64,000 nucleotides of DNA from Methylophilaceae bacterium (GCA_947379975.1 CANCPF010000002.1:73938-137937), one strand, 5' to 3'; positions 26,743-36,142 are shown, numbered from the stretch's first letter. Notes: generated by a model from the sequence alone, not told the origin. Numbers and translations are program-made.

Positions 26743-27519
26743 ATGCCACCTGATTTACATCACGACCAGGAGTTGGTTTTAAAAAAACGTGCGCGCCGTC
26801 GCCTAATTGGCGCTATAGCACTAGTCCTTCTTATGCTGATTATTTTACCAAGAATATTGCTGGATCGAGCTGCGTTGGCGCCGCGTGAGGCAGTTAAAAT
26901 ATCCATGCCTGAGATGAATGAAGCCAAGCCTATAGTTGTTGAAGTTGGTGAATCTAAAATAATTGACTCACAATTAAATACCAAAAATTCAGAGACTAGT
27001 GGTCAAATATACCATCCTGAAGCTTTTTCCACTTCTGAGGCTAACGTGCTTTCTCCGGCAATTATTGCACCTAAAGTTGCTGCAGACGTTAAATTTAATG
27101 ATGTTGAAAAAAATACTAATGAAAAAAATGCAGCGTTAGAAGATAAGGTAGGTGTTAAATCCACTAAAGACAAAAGTGCTGAAGAGAAAGTTCGTGATCC
27201 AAGTCATGCAATTCTAACTGAAACTAATTCAGCTCTGGTTATTACCTCACGATATAAATCTTCTGAAATTAACTCAAAAAAGGATGGTGGTAATTTTGCT
27301 ATACAAATCGGTGTATTTTCAGATGCAGCCAATGTTAAATTATTGCAGGCTAAATTGAAAAAAATGGGGCTTTCCTCACGTACAGAAAATGTCTCTACCG
27401 ATAAAGGTGAAAAAATTAGGTTAAAAGCGGGTAGTTTTGCAACGCGTAGCGATGCTGCTTCAGCTTTAAGCAAGTTACAATTGGCTAATTTAAGTGGTAT
27501 GGTAGTCAGTAATGATTAG
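26743..27519 (+). CDS. SPOR-domain membrane protein (DedD-like)
   Basis: 258-residue bitopic protein: a basic N-terminus (KKRARRR), one transmembrane helix at about residues 24-40, a low-complexity periplasmic linker rich in Lys, Glu and Ser, and a C-terminal SPOR domain (about 183-255: GNFAIQIGVFSDAANVKLLQ, then RLKAGSFATRSDAASAL). SPOR domains bind denuded septal peptidoglycan, so a division role like DedD is inferred. The start has AAGGAAG upstream. The folC-SPOR-cvpA-purF order is conserved. Confidence 0.88.
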   Translation: MPPDLHHDQELVLKKRARRRLIGAIALVLLMLIILPRILLDRAALAPREAVKISMPEMNEAKPIVVEVGESKIIDSQLNTKNSETSGQIYHPEAFSTSEANVLSPAIIAPKVAADVKFNDVEKNTNEKNAALEDKVGVKSTKDKSAEEKVRDPSHAILTETNSALVITSRYKSSEINSKKDGGNFAIQIGVFSDAANVKLLQAKLKKMGLSSRTENVSTDKGEKIRLKAGSFATRSDAASALSKLQLANLSGMVVSND

Positions 27520-27563
27520 CCGCCAAAATGCTTTATGATAATTGCTGCGCAGATTCAATAATC

Positions 27564-28055
27564 ATGACTATTTTTGATTATACTGCACTTATTATTATTG
27601 GTTTATCTATAGTATTAAGCGTAATGCGCGGTTTGCTGAGAGAAGTGCTATCGATTATGGGCTGGCTAGCCGCTTTTTATGTAGCTAAAACTTACGCTAA
27701 TGAGCTTTTGCCTATGATTTCAACGGATATTCCCAGCGAATCTTTACGTGTACTAGCCGCATTTTTAGTGCTTTTTTTAGCAACATTATTAGTCACCAGT
27801 TTGTTGGCTATTGCGCTTTCGGCTATTTTTAAGAAAATTGGCCTAGGTTGGCTTAATCGGTTTCTCGGCGCCGCTTTTGGATTGTTGCGTGGATTGATAA
27901 TCGTTTGTATCTTGGTTTTTTTAGCAGGCCTAACCAACCTTCCTAAAGATACGCGTTGGCATAACGCCATGTTTAGTGCGCCAATTGAAGCCTTGGTTGT
28001 TAGTGCTTTACCTTGGGTGCCGATGGATATTACTAAATACGTTAAATACGACTAA
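27564..28055 (+). CDS. cvpA: CvpA family membrane protein
   Basis: Inner-membrane protein with four predicted helices, usually linked to purF. ATG 27564 is preferred: the product starts MTIFDYTALIIIGLS as homologues do, while the longer frame from ATG 27528 adds DNCCADS-type residues with no family match. The 163-residue product has VMRGLLREVLSIMGW early and LGAAFGLLRG later. The biochemical role is unsettled; early work tied CvpA to colicin V production and later work to envelope stress. Confidence 0.9.
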   Translation: MTIFDYTALIIIGLSIVLSVMRGLLREVLSIMGWLAAFYVAKTYANELLPMISTDIPSESLRVLAAFLVLFLATLLVTSLLAIALSAIFKKIGLGWLNRFLGAAFGLLRGLIIVCILVFLAGLTNLPKDTRWHNAMFSAPIEALVVSALPWVPMDITKYVKYD

Positions 28056-28076
28056 TAAACAAATGTAATTACTAGG

Positions 28077-28115
28077 CATCAATGATCATTGATGGCTTAA
28101 ATCTTTGTATTTAAG
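28077..28115. promoter_or_regulatory. 18-bp perfect palindrome and second hairpin between cvpA and purF
   Basis: CATCAATGATCATTGATG (28077-28094) is a perfect palindrome with no loop, better suited to a dimeric DNA-binding protein than to an RNA stem. One base later CTTAAAT (28096-28102) pairs with ATTTAAG (28109-28115). purF starts at 28160. The sequence does not resemble the E. coli PurR operator (ACGCAAACGTTTGCGT type). Its role is inferred from position only. Confidence 0.45.
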
Positions 28116-28159
28116 TCAGCATTTTAATATTACAGAATTTATCACTTAAGGCATTATTC

Positions 28160-29704
28160 ATGTGCGGAATTATAGGCATTGTAGGTAAAAATCCAGTTAA
28201 TCAATTGTTGTATGATGGATTGCTGGTCTTGCAACATCGTGGTCAAGATGCTGCTGGCATCGTAACTACCGATGGTAATACGTTTTTTATGCATAAAAAT
28301 AACGGCTTGGTGAAAGATGTATTTCAAACGCGCCATATGCGCAGCCTTGTTGGAAACGTTGGAATCGCTCACGTGCGTTACCCAACTGCAGGTTCTTCAA
28401 GTGCAGCTGAAGCGCAACCGTTCTATGTGAATTCACCGTTTGGTATTGTGCTGGGTCACAACGGTAACTTGACTAATTCAGAGCAATTGAAATCTGAAAT
28501 GTTCCGCCAAGATTTACGTCACATTAATACTAATTCTGATTCAGAAGTGTTGCTAAATGTGTTGGCACATGAAATTGAAAAAACTTCACGTAATGCCGTA
28601 CTTAATACGGATATGGCTTTTGAAGCGGTGGCTGGTGTACATAAACGCTGTAAAGGTGCTTATGCGGTCGTTGCGATGATCGCCAATTTTGGATTACTGG
28701 CGTTTCGTGACCCTAATGGTATTCGCCCTTTAGTCATAGGCAAGGGTGAAACTGAAAAAGGCACTGAATATATCATTGCTTCTGAAAGTGTTGCGCTAGA
28801 TGTTTTAGGTTTTCAAATGGTACGTGATGTAGCGCCTGGTGAGGCTATTTTTATTGATATGGATGGCAATTTTTTCTCACGTCAATGTGCAGAGAATCCT
28901 CAATTAAATCCTTGCATCTTTGAATATGTATACCTCGCACGTCCAGATTCTGTGATTGATGGCGTGTCTGTATATCAAACCCGCCTAGATATGGGTAAAA
29001 GTTTGGCCGAAAAAATCAAGCGTGAATGGGCCGATAAAAAAATTGATGTAGTGATCCCAATTCCGGATACCAGTCGTCCTAGTGCCTTGCAAGTTGGTAT
29101 TGCTTTAGGCTTGGATTATCGCGAAGGCTTTATTAAAAACCGCTACATTGGCCGCACCTTTATTATGCCTGGACAAGCGCTGCGTAAAAAATCTGTGCGG
29201 CAAAAACTTAATCCAATTGGTATTGAATTTAAAGGTAAAAATGTACTATTAGTCGACGACTCTATAGTGCGTGGTACTACATCGCAGCAGATTGTACAAA
29301 TGGCACGTGATGCTGGCGCTAACAAAGTTTACTTTGCATCTGCTGCGCCTCCTGTTCGTTTTCCTAACGTGTACGGCATTGATATGCCAAGTCGCGATGA
29401 ATTGTTAGCGACTGATCGTACCGATGAAGAAATCTGCCAAGAAATAGGTGCAGACGCGCTTATTTATCAAGATTTGGACGCTTTGGTAGCCGGCGTAAAA
29501 TTAAGTAATCCAAGCATTCAGGATTTTGATTGCTCATGTTTTGATGGCAAGTATGTAACAGGCGATATTGATGAAGCTTACTTGGCTAATATTGAATCTG
29601 CCCGTGGTGACGTGAACAAAAAACAAAAGCCTTCAAATTCAAGTACGCAAATGGATTTAAATCTAATTGATGCGATTGACAATGAGGCTGAAGAAGTCGC
29701 CTGA
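28160..29704 (+). CDS. purF: Amidophosphoribosyltransferase PurF
   Basis: First committed enzyme of purine synthesis: moves glutamine amide nitrogen to PRPP. The N-terminal nucleophile is Cys2 (MCGIIGIVG), exposed after Met removal; LQHRGQDAAGI and the glutaminase pocket GHNGNLTNSEQL follow. The PRPP site is VLLVDDSIVRGTTS (about residues 363-376). Length 514 is normal, with a short acidic tail. It follows cvpA and is followed by a structured RNA and terminator before metZ. Confidence 0.98.
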   Translation: MCGIIGIVGKNPVNQLLYDGLLVLQHRGQDAAGIVTTDGNTFFMHKNNGLVKDVFQTRHMRSLVGNVGIAHVRYPTAGSSSAAEAQPFYVNSPFGIVLGHNGNLTNSEQLKSEMFRQDLRHINTNSDSEVLLNVLAHEIEKTSRNAVLNTDMAFEAVAGVHKRCKGAYAVVAMIANFGLLAFRDPNGIRPLVIGKGETEKGTEYIIASESVALDVLGFQMVRDVAPGEAIFIDMDGNFFSRQCAENPQLNPCIFEYVYLARPDSVIDGVSVYQTRLDMGKSLAEKIKREWADKKIDVVIPIPDTSRPSALQVGIALGLDYREGFIKNRYIGRTFIMPGQALRKKSVRQKLNPIGIEFKGKNVLLVDDSIVRGTTSQQIVQMARDAGANKVYFASAAPPVRFPNVYGIDMPSRDELLATDRTDEEICQEIGADALIYQDLDALVAGVKLSNPSIQDFDCSCFDGKYVTGDIDEAYLANIESARGDVNKKQKPSNSSTQMDLNLIDAIDNEAEEVA

Positions 29705-29705
29705 T

Positions 29706-29816
29706 ATGCTTGTAATTAAGCATGATAAGGCCTAATTCAGTTAGCAAGTACAATAATTGCTAAAGGGAGATCATAAAAACCCGTTTTAGCAATTATTGCT
29801 GGAGCGGGTTTTTTTA
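29706..29816 (+). terminator. purF-metZ terminator with a competing upstream stem
   Basis: The terminator stem is AAAAACCCG (29775-29783) with CGGGTTTTT (29805-29813), then more T. Its 21-nt loop holds TTTAGCAATTATTG (29785-29798), exactly complementary to CAATAATTGCTAAA upstream (29751-29764). The two pairings cross, so the RNA can form either one or a pseudoknot. A third small hairpin, ATGCTT/AAGCAT, lies at 29706-29723, right after the purF stop. Confidence 0.8.
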
Positions 29817-29850
29817 ATGGGGTTTTAAATTTAAGCGTCTAGTTAATACC

Positions 29851-29880
29851 TTGTTAAACCTATATAGTCCAGCCTATATG
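29851..29880 (+). promoter_or_regulatory. Possible metZ promoter
   Basis: TTGTTA (29851-29856) and TATATG (29875-29880) are spaced by 18 bp, giving a sigma-70-like candidate about 70 bp upstream of metZ. Each box matches consensus only partly, and the region is AT-rich, so chance is not excluded. If real, the terminator at 29775-29813 belongs to purF and not to a metZ leader. Confidence 0.35.
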
Positions 29881-29948
29881 TATCAGTTGTAGAGTTAAAC
29901 TAGATTGATTTAAAGCTGTAAAACTATGACCAAAGAATTGAGATTAAT

Positions 29949-31151
29949 ATGATTAAAAAGCCATTTGCTATTGAACAATATCACCCAGAAACACTGAGTG
30001 TACGTGCTGGTAGTCAGGCAACGGAGTTTGGTGAGAATTCAGAAGCTATATTTTTAAATTCAAGCTTTAGATTCCAAAGTGCGGCGCAAGCTGCGGCACG
30101 TTTTGGTGGCACTGAGCCAGGTAATATTTATTCACGCTTTACTAATCCTACAGTCACGGTTTTTCAGGATAAATTAGCCGCATTAGAAGGTGCAGAGCAG
30201 TGCGTTGCTACTTCTAGTGGTATGTCGGCAATTCTAGCTTGCGTGATGGGTTTATGTTCGGCCGGCGATCACATTGTTGCATCACGCAGTATTTTTGGTA
30301 CTAGTGTGCAGTTATTTAGTAATATTCTTAAGCGCTGGGGCTTAGAGGTCACATTTGTTTCGCTGACCAACCCAAGTGAATGGCAGGCTGCCGTTACAAC
30401 AAAAACTAAACTATTTTTTGTTGAAACGCCGTCAAATCCACTTACTGAGGTTTGTGATATCAAGGCGCTGGCGGACATTGCCCATCAATCTGGCGCATAT
30501 TTAGTGGTAGATAATTGTTTTTGTACACCCGCGATTCAAAAACCATTAGCCCTTGGCGCAGATATTATTATTCACTCTGCGACTAAATATATAGACGGCC
30601 AAGGTCGGTGTTTAGGTGGCGCAGTGTTGGGCAGTAAAGTGCTAATGGAGCCAATTTATGGCTTTTTACGTACCGCCGGAGTCACAATGAGCGCCTTCAA
30701 TGCTTGGGTGTTTTTAAAGGGGTTGGAGACACTATTTATCCGTATGGAAGCTCATGCCAGAAATGCACTGGCGTTGGCTACTTGGCTAGAGGCGCAGCCA
30801 CTAGTTAAGCGCGTTTATTATCCAGGCTTGCAATCTCACCCACAGCATTCGTTGGCTATGCAGCAGCAAACCAATGGCGGAGGTATTGTTAGTTTTGAAG
30901 TCAAACCTAAAATAGGCCAAACTCAACAGGAAGCAGCTTGGTCGCTAATTGATGCAACGCAATTAATCTCAATTACCGCTAATTTAGGTGATGCAAAAAG
31001 TACTATTACACATCCGGCTACCACCACTCATAGTCGTGTAACAGCCGAAGCTCGAGCAGCGTCTGGCATTAGTGATGGCTTAATTAGAATTGCTGTTGGC
31101 TTAGAGCATATAGACGATTTGAAAGCTGATTTGGCATTTTTACGAGGTTAA
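29949..31151 (+). CDS. metZ: O-succinylhomoserine sulfhydrylase MetZ
   Basis: PLP enzyme making homocysteine directly from O-succinylhomoserine and sulfide. Cys/Met-metabolism family features: LEGAEQCVATSSGMSAI, FVETPSNPL, VVDNCFCTPAIQKP and the PLP lysine Lys213 in HSATKYIDGQG. The 400-residue protein starts with the YHPETLSVRAGSQATEFGENSEAIFL form typical of MetZ after purF in Beta- and Gammaproteobacteria. Distinction from MetB or O-acetyl-specific enzymes is by context and these blocks; substrate choice is not proved. It consumes sulfide made by the cys genes at 44624-50055. Confidence 0.9.
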   Translation: MIKKPFAIEQYHPETLSVRAGSQATEFGENSEAIFLNSSFRFQSAAQAAARFGGTEPGNIYSRFTNPTVTVFQDKLAALEGAEQCVATSSGMSAILACVMGLCSAGDHIVASRSIFGTSVQLFSNILKRWGLEVTFVSLTNPSEWQAAVTTKTKLFFVETPSNPLTEVCDIKALADIAHQSGAYLVVDNCFCTPAIQKPLALGADIIIHSATKYIDGQGRCLGGAVLGSKVLMEPIYGFLRTAGVTMSAFNAWVFLKGLETLFIRMEAHARNALALATWLEAQPLVKRVYYPGLQSHPQHSLAMQQQTNGGGIVSFEVKPKIGQTQQEAAWSLIDATQLISITANLGDAKSTITHPATTTHSRVTAEARAASGISDGLIRIAVGLEHIDDLKADLAFLRG

Positions 31152-31246
31152 ATTTAAAGTTTTGTTTTTTGTTATTTTTAACAATTAGGCGAGCATCACT
31201 CGACGCTGTTAAATCCGGCTAAAATCAATCATAAATAGGCTATTTG

Positions 31247-31255
31247 TGCTAGAAT
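31247..31255 (+). promoter_or_regulatory. Extended -10 promoter element upstream of gyrA
   Basis: TGCTAGAAT (31247-31255) fits an extended -10 (TG, one base, then a TATAAT-like hexamer) and would start transcription about 30 bp upstream of the gyrA ATG at 31293. No good -35 accompanies it, which extended -10 promoters can tolerate. The rest of the metZ-gyrA gap (31152-31246) shows no ORF. Confidence 0.4.
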
Positions 31256-31292
31256 TTGGGTAATATAAAAACTATTATAAGTCACTAAAAAC

Positions 31293-33935
31293 ATGGATCA
31301 ATTCGCTAAAGAAACCCTGCCGATTAGCTTAGAAGATGAGATGCGTAGATCGTATCTCGATTATGCGATGAGTGTAATTGTTGGTCGTGCTTTACCCGAT
31401 GTACGTGATGGTTTAAAACCTGTGCATAGACGCGTTTTATTCGCCATGCATGAGTTATCTAATGACTACAACAAGCCGTATAAAAAGTCTGCACGTATCG
31501 TTGGTGATGTGATTGGTAAGTATCATCCGCATGGTGATACCGCTGTATATGACACTATCGTTCGTATGGCGCAAGATTTCTCCCTGCGTTATATGTTGGT
31601 AGATGGTCAAGGTAACTTTGGTTCTGTCGATGGCGATAATGCTGCCGCGATGCGATACACCGAAATCCGCATGTCAAAAATCGCTCATGAATTGTTGGCT
31701 GATATAGACAAAGAAACGGTAGATTTTGGCCCTAACTACGACGGCAGCGAGCACGAGCCGCTTATCATGCCGGCGCGCATTCCAAACCTATTGATTAATG
31801 GTAGTTCTGGTATTGCTGTAGGTATGGCGACCAATATTCCGCCACACAATTTAAATGAAGTGCTAGACGCTTGTTTTGCTTTGCTTAAAGACCCTGAAAT
31901 GGGTATTGAAGAGTTAATTGAATTGGTGCCAGCACCAGACTTTCCTACAGCAGGTATTATTTATGGAACGGTAGGAGTAAAAGAAGGTTATCGCACTGGT
32001 CGTGGTCGCGTGGTCATGCGCGGCCGTACCCACGTTGAAGACTTAGAGCGTGGTGGGCGCCAAGCTTTAATTGTGGATGAACTGCCGTACCAGGTAAACA
32101 AAAAGACTTTTGTTGAAAAAATTGCAGAGTTAGTCAACGAGAAGAAAATCGAAGGTATTTCTGATTTACGTGATGAATCAGATAAATCTGGTATGCGCGT
32201 AGTGATTGAGCTTAAGCGTGGCGAAATTGCTGAAGTCGTGCTGAATAATCTATACAAACAAACGCAGTTGCAAGATACTTTCGGCATGAATATGGTGGCC
32301 TTGTTAGATGGTCAGCCGCGCTTGCTGAACCTTAAGCAAATGCTTGAGGCGTTTCTACGTCATCGTCGTGAAGTGATTACACGTCGCACTGTATTTGAAC
32401 TGAAAAAAGCCCGTGCACGTGGTCATATTTTAGAAGGTTTAGCCGTTGCTTTAGCTAACGTGGATGAAATGATTGCGCTGATTAAAGCCGCGCCAACGCC
32501 ACCAGAAGCTAAAGTAGATTTAATGGCGCGCACATGGCAATCGCCAGTGGTTGAAGAAATGCTAAAACGTGCGGCGATGGAAGCTTCTCGTCCAGAAGGC
32601 TTGAGTGTTGAATTCGGCCTAACACCTAGTGGCTACAGATTAAGTGATGTACAAGCGCAAGAAATTCTACAAATGCGTTTACAGCGTTTAACTGGTTTAG
32701 AACAAGATAAAGTAGTAAGCGAATACAAAGAGGTCATGGATATTATTGCTGACTTACTGGATATTTTAGCAACACCTTCACGCGTGACTACTATGATTGT
32801 TGATGAGTTAACTGAAATTAGACGCTTATTTGGCGATAAGCGCCGTAGCGAAATTGTAGTAAATGCACAAGATTTATCCTTAGAAGACTTCATTACACCA
32901 CAAGATGTAGTCGTCACTCTTTCTCATACTGGCTACGTGAAATCTCAACCGCTAGAAGAGTATCGTGCGCAAAAACGTGGTGGTCGTGGTAAGCAGGCTG
33001 CGCCAACTAAGGAAGATGACTTTATCGACAAGATGTTTGTGGCGAATACGCACGATTATATTCTGTGCTTTAGTAGTCGCGGACGTGTGTATTGGCTGAA
33101 GGTGTACGAAGTGCCGCAAGGTAGCCGTACTGGCCGTGGTAAGCCTATGGTGAACTTGTTCCCATTAGAAGATGGCGAGAAAATTAACGCGATTCTTTCT
33201 GTGAAAGAATTTGATGAAAATCACTTTATTTTCATGGCCACTTCACGTGGTACTGTGAAGAAAACGCCATTGACGGAATTTGCAAATCCACGTAAAAATG
33301 GCATTATTGCTATTAACTTAGACGAAGATGACTACCTGATCGGCGCAGAAGTGACCAATGGTACTAATGATGTGATATTAGTTTCTAACGGTGGGAAAGC
33401 GGTATGGTTCGATGAGGAGGATGTTCGCAGTATGGGCCGTAATACTCGTGGTGTAAGAGGCATGCGCTTAGCGGATCAACAGCAAGTGCTTTCATTGTTG
33501 ATTGCCGATAACGACAAGCAAACGGTTTTAGTTGCCACTGAAAATGGTTATGGTAAACGTACACAGCTTGCTGACTTCCGTCATTCTGGACGCGGTACGC
33601 AAGGCGTTAAAGCCATTGCTACTAGCGAACGTAATGGTTTAGTCGTCGCTGCTAAGTTAGTGAATGATGAAGATGAAATTATGCTAATCACTACTGGCGG
33701 CATACTGATTCGTACCCGCGTGGCAGAAATTCGTGAATTAGGCCGTGCAACTCAGGGTGTTACCTTGATTAACTTAGGAGAAGGCGAGAAGTTATCTGGC
33801 TTGGAAAAAATCGTTGAAACTGACGATACTGATGCCGTTGTGGATATAAGTGATGAAGCCGGTGCTGACACAATGCCAAGTAACGATACTGATACTGGTG
33901 CGGATTCTGCTTCGGATGCAGAAGCTAACGATTAA
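31293..33935 (+). CDS. gyrA: DNA gyrase subunit A
   Basis: Breakage-reunion subunit of gyrase. The catalytic tyrosine is Tyr122 (AAAMRYTEIR). The quinolone-determining region reads HPHGDTAVYD with Thr83 and Asp87; Thr at 83 is the natural residue in several Proteobacteria such as Pseudomonas. The C-terminal DNA-wrapping domain contains the GyrA-box QKRGGRGK (not the ParC form), and a poorly conserved acidic tail of about 45 residues ends the 880-residue protein. gyrA-serC-pheA-hisC is a common order. Confidence 0.98.
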   Translation: MDQFAKETLPISLEDEMRRSYLDYAMSVIVGRALPDVRDGLKPVHRRVLFAMHELSNDYNKPYKKSARIVGDVIGKYHPHGDTAVYDTIVRMAQDFSLRYMLVDGQGNFGSVDGDNAAAMRYTEIRMSKIAHELLADIDKETVDFGPNYDGSEHEPLIMPARIPNLLINGSSGIAVGMATNIPPHNLNEVLDACFALLKDPEMGIEELIELVPAPDFPTAGIIYGTVGVKEGYRTGRGRVVMRGRTHVEDLERGGRQALIVDELPYQVNKKTFVEKIAELVNEKKIEGISDLRDESDKSGMRVVIELKRGEIAEVVLNNLYKQTQLQDTFGMNMVALLDGQPRLLNLKQMLEAFLRHRREVITRRTVFELKKARARGHILEGLAVALANVDEMIALIKAAPTPPEAKVDLMARTWQSPVVEEMLKRAAMEASRPEGLSVEFGLTPSGYRLSDVQAQEILQMRLQRLTGLEQDKVVSEYKEVMDIIADLLDILATPSRVTTMIVDELTEIRRLFGDKRRSEIVVNAQDLSLEDFITPQDVVVTLSHTGYVKSQPLEEYRAQKRGGRGKQAAPTKEDDFIDKMFVANTHDYILCFSSRGRVYWLKVYEVPQGSRTGRGKPMVNLFPLEDGEKINAILSVKEFDENHFIFMATSRGTVKKTPLTEFANPRKNGIIAINLDEDDYLIGAEVTNGTNDVILVSNGGKAVWFDEEDVRSMGRNTRGVRGMRLADQQQVLSLLIADNDKQTVLVATENGYGKRTQLADFRHSGRGTQGVKAIATSERNGLVVAAKLVNDEDEIMLITTGGILIRTRVAEIRELGRATQGVTLINLGEGEKLSGLEKIVETDDTDAVVDISDEAGADTMPSNDTDTGADSASDAEAND

Positions 33936-33953
33936 GAATAAGAAGCAGACGTA

Positions 33954-35030
33954 ATGAAGCAAATATATAATTTTTCTGCGGGACCGGCAGTATTGCCTAA
34001 GCCAGTATTAGAGCGTGCTCAGGTTGAAATGCTAGATTGGCATGGTTCAGGCATGAGTGTGATGGAAATGTCACACCGTGGTAAAGAGTTCACCGGCATT
34101 CTTGCCAAAACTGAAGCGGATTTACGGACATTATTAAATGTTCCGGATAATTACAAAGTATTGTTTTTGCAAGGTGGCGCCATTGCTGAAAATGCAATGA
34201 TTCCACTCAATCTGCTTAATGGCCAAGCTGCTGATTACGCTATTACTGGCGGTTGGAGTAAGCGCAGTGTTGAAGACGCTAGCGCCTATGGCAAAATTAA
34301 TGTGGTGACCAGCACAGAAGAGACGCACTACAAAGACGTGCCGGCATTTTCTGATTGGCATTTAAATAAAGATGCCGCTTATTTGCATATTTGCACGAAT
34401 GAAACCATGAGTGGCGTGGAGTTTGACGGCTTACCCGAAGCCGGCAATGTGCCGATTGTGGCAGATATGTCTTCGCACATACTTTCACGTGTGATTGATG
34501 TCAGCCAATATGGTGTTATTTACGGCGGCGCACAAAAAAATATCGGTCCAGCTGGATTATGTATTGTCATTGTGCGTGAAGATTTATTAGACCGAGCTTC
34601 ACCGCTAACGCCAGCGGTGTTTAACTGGAAAATACAAGCGGAAAATCAATCGATGATTAATACGCCGCCTACTTACAGTATTTATATTGCAGGTTTGGTG
34701 TTTGAATGGTTGCTTGCGCAAGGTGGTGTGCCGGCCATTGAGCAACAAAATATCGAAAAAGCCGCTTTGCTTTACGACTATATTGATAGCACAGACTTTT
34801 ATTCAAATAAAGTTGCGCTGAATAATCGTTCACGCATGAATATTCCTTTTTTCTTGGCCGATGAATCTCTTAATGATGCGTTTTTAAAGGGCGCTGAAGC
34901 TTCAGGATTGTTGCAATTAAAAGGCCATCGTGCGGTTGGTGGTATGCGTGCTTCAATTTATAACGCTATGCCGATTGCTGGCGTGCAAGCCCTAGTTTCC
35001 TACATGCAAGCATTTGAACAAGCTCACTAG
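33954..35030 (+). CDS. serC: Phosphoserine aminotransferase SerC
   Basis: PLP aminotransferase of the serine pathway, also used for pyridoxine synthesis. Seen: NFSAGPAVLPKPVLE at the N-terminus, LFLQGGAIAENAMIPLNL near residue 65, ADMSSHILSR with the PLP-contacting Asp, and Lys195 in YGGAQKNIGPAG as the PLP lysine. The 358-residue length fits the family. It begins 18 bp after gyrA and ends 13 bp before pheA. Confidence 0.97.
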   Translation: MKQIYNFSAGPAVLPKPVLERAQVEMLDWHGSGMSVMEMSHRGKEFTGILAKTEADLRTLLNVPDNYKVLFLQGGAIAENAMIPLNLLNGQAADYAITGGWSKRSVEDASAYGKINVVTSTEETHYKDVPAFSDWHLNKDAAYLHICTNETMSGVEFDGLPEAGNVPIVADMSSHILSRVIDVSQYGVIYGGAQKNIGPAGLCIVIVREDLLDRASPLTPAVFNWKIQAENQSMINTPPTYSIYIAGLVFEWLLAQGGVPAIEQQNIEKAALLYDYIDSTDFYSNKVALNNRSRMNIPFFLADESLNDAFLKGAEASGLLQLKGHRAVGGMRASIYNAMPIAGVQALVSYMQAFEQAH

Positions 35031-35043
35031 AAAAGTGTATTCA

Positions 35044-36126
35044 ATGTCAGAACAACTTAAACAACACCGCGACCAAATCGATGCAATTGATGAGCAGGTT
35101 TTACTACTGGTAAATGAACGCGCTACGCTTGCGCGTCAAATTGGTAGCTTAAAAGATGATGGTGTAATTTACCGTCCAGAACGTGAAGCGCAAGTGTTAC
35201 GTCGCTTGCAAGCCAATAACACTGGGCCTTTATCTAACGAGGCGGTGAGTAATATTTTTCGGGCAGTGATGTCAAACTGCCGTGCGCTAGAAAAAGAGCT
35301 GACCATCGCTTTTTTGGGACCATTAGGCACCTATAGTGAAGAAGCTGCACTTAAGCAGTTTGGTTTGGGTAGAGGCGCCGTTGTCTGTGGTTCGATTGAT
35401 GAAGTGTTTCGCACACTGGAAGCTAATCAAGCTGATTATGGTGTGGTGCCGGTAGAAAACTCTACGGAAGGCGCGATTGGTATCACGCTAGATTTACTTC
35501 TTTCTAGCCCGTTGAAAATTTGTGGTGAAATTACGCTACCTATTCATCATTGCTTACTTTCTAAGCAGGATGATATTAGCCAAATTAGCCATGTGTTTTC
35601 GCATAGTCAATCATTGTCGCAATGTCACGAATGGTTAAATAAAACATTGCCGAGCGCGCAGCGTGAAGCGGTCACCAGTAATGCACGTGCCGCGCAGATG
35701 ATACATGACCTAGTCTCAACTGATGGCACTTTTGCTGCAGCCATTGCCAGCAAGCGTGCCGCAGAGCTATTTAACCTCAATATATTAACTGAAAATATAG
35801 AAGATGATGCTAAAAATACAACACGTTTTTTAGTGTTAGGTAAACACGATGTAGCGGCTTCTGGTACAGATAAAACTTCAATAGTGATGACCACTAAGAA
35901 TAAACCTGGCGCCATGATCGATTTATTGGAACCACTTTCAAGACACGGCGTCAGTATGACTAAGCTTGAATCACGTCCATCAAGACAAAGTTTGTGGGAT
36001 TACGTGTTTTTTGTCGATATTGAGGGTCATCAAACAGACGCTAAAGTGCAAGCGGCGCTGCAAGAATTGCAAATGCGGGCATCATTTTTAAAAGTGCTGG
36101 GTTCTTATCCGGTCGCAGTTATTTAA
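35044..36126 (+). CDS. pheA: Bifunctional chorismate mutase/prephenate dehydratase PheA
   Basis: Makes phenylpyruvate from chorismate in two steps. ATG 35044 is chosen over an in-frame ATG at 35014 that lies inside serC; the shorter form begins MSEQLKQHRDQIDAIDEQ, the normal chorismate mutase start. Domains of the 360-residue protein: AroQ mutase (1 to about 85), prephenate dehydratase (about 90-270; AFLGPLGTYSEEAAL, VPVENSTEGAIG, NTTRFLVLG) and an ACT domain for phenylalanine feedback (about 280-355; NKPGAMIDLLEPLSRHGVSM, ESRPSR). hisC follows 16 bp later. Confidence 0.97.
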   Translation: MSEQLKQHRDQIDAIDEQVLLLVNERATLARQIGSLKDDGVIYRPEREAQVLRRLQANNTGPLSNEAVSNIFRAVMSNCRALEKELTIAFLGPLGTYSEEAALKQFGLGRGAVVCGSIDEVFRTLEANQADYGVVPVENSTEGAIGITLDLLLSSPLKICGEITLPIHHCLLSKQDDISQISHVFSHSQSLSQCHEWLNKTLPSAQREAVTSNARAAQMIHDLVSTDGTFAAAIASKRAAELFNLNILTENIEDDAKNTTRFLVLGKHDVAASGTDKTSIVMTTKNKPGAMIDLLEPLSRHGVSMTKLESRPSRQSLWDYVFFVDIEGHQTDAKVQAALQELQMRASFLKVLGSYPVAVI

Positions 36127-36142
36127 TTAAGGTTTTAAGTGT

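Noticed and set aside
29704..29948. SAM riboswitch upstream of metZ
   Set aside because: The structured part ends 130 bp before metZ and I could not match it to the conserved core of a known SAM riboswitch; kept only as an unclassified structured RNA.
31178..31212. Inverted repeat TTAACA/TGTTAA with inner CGAG/CTCG after metZ
   Set aside because: Short interrupted stems and no T run; not convincing as terminator or operator.
31521..31553. GyrA Thr83 as a resistance mutation
   Set aside because: Thr at this position is the natural residue in several Proteobacteria, so it is not evidence of selection.
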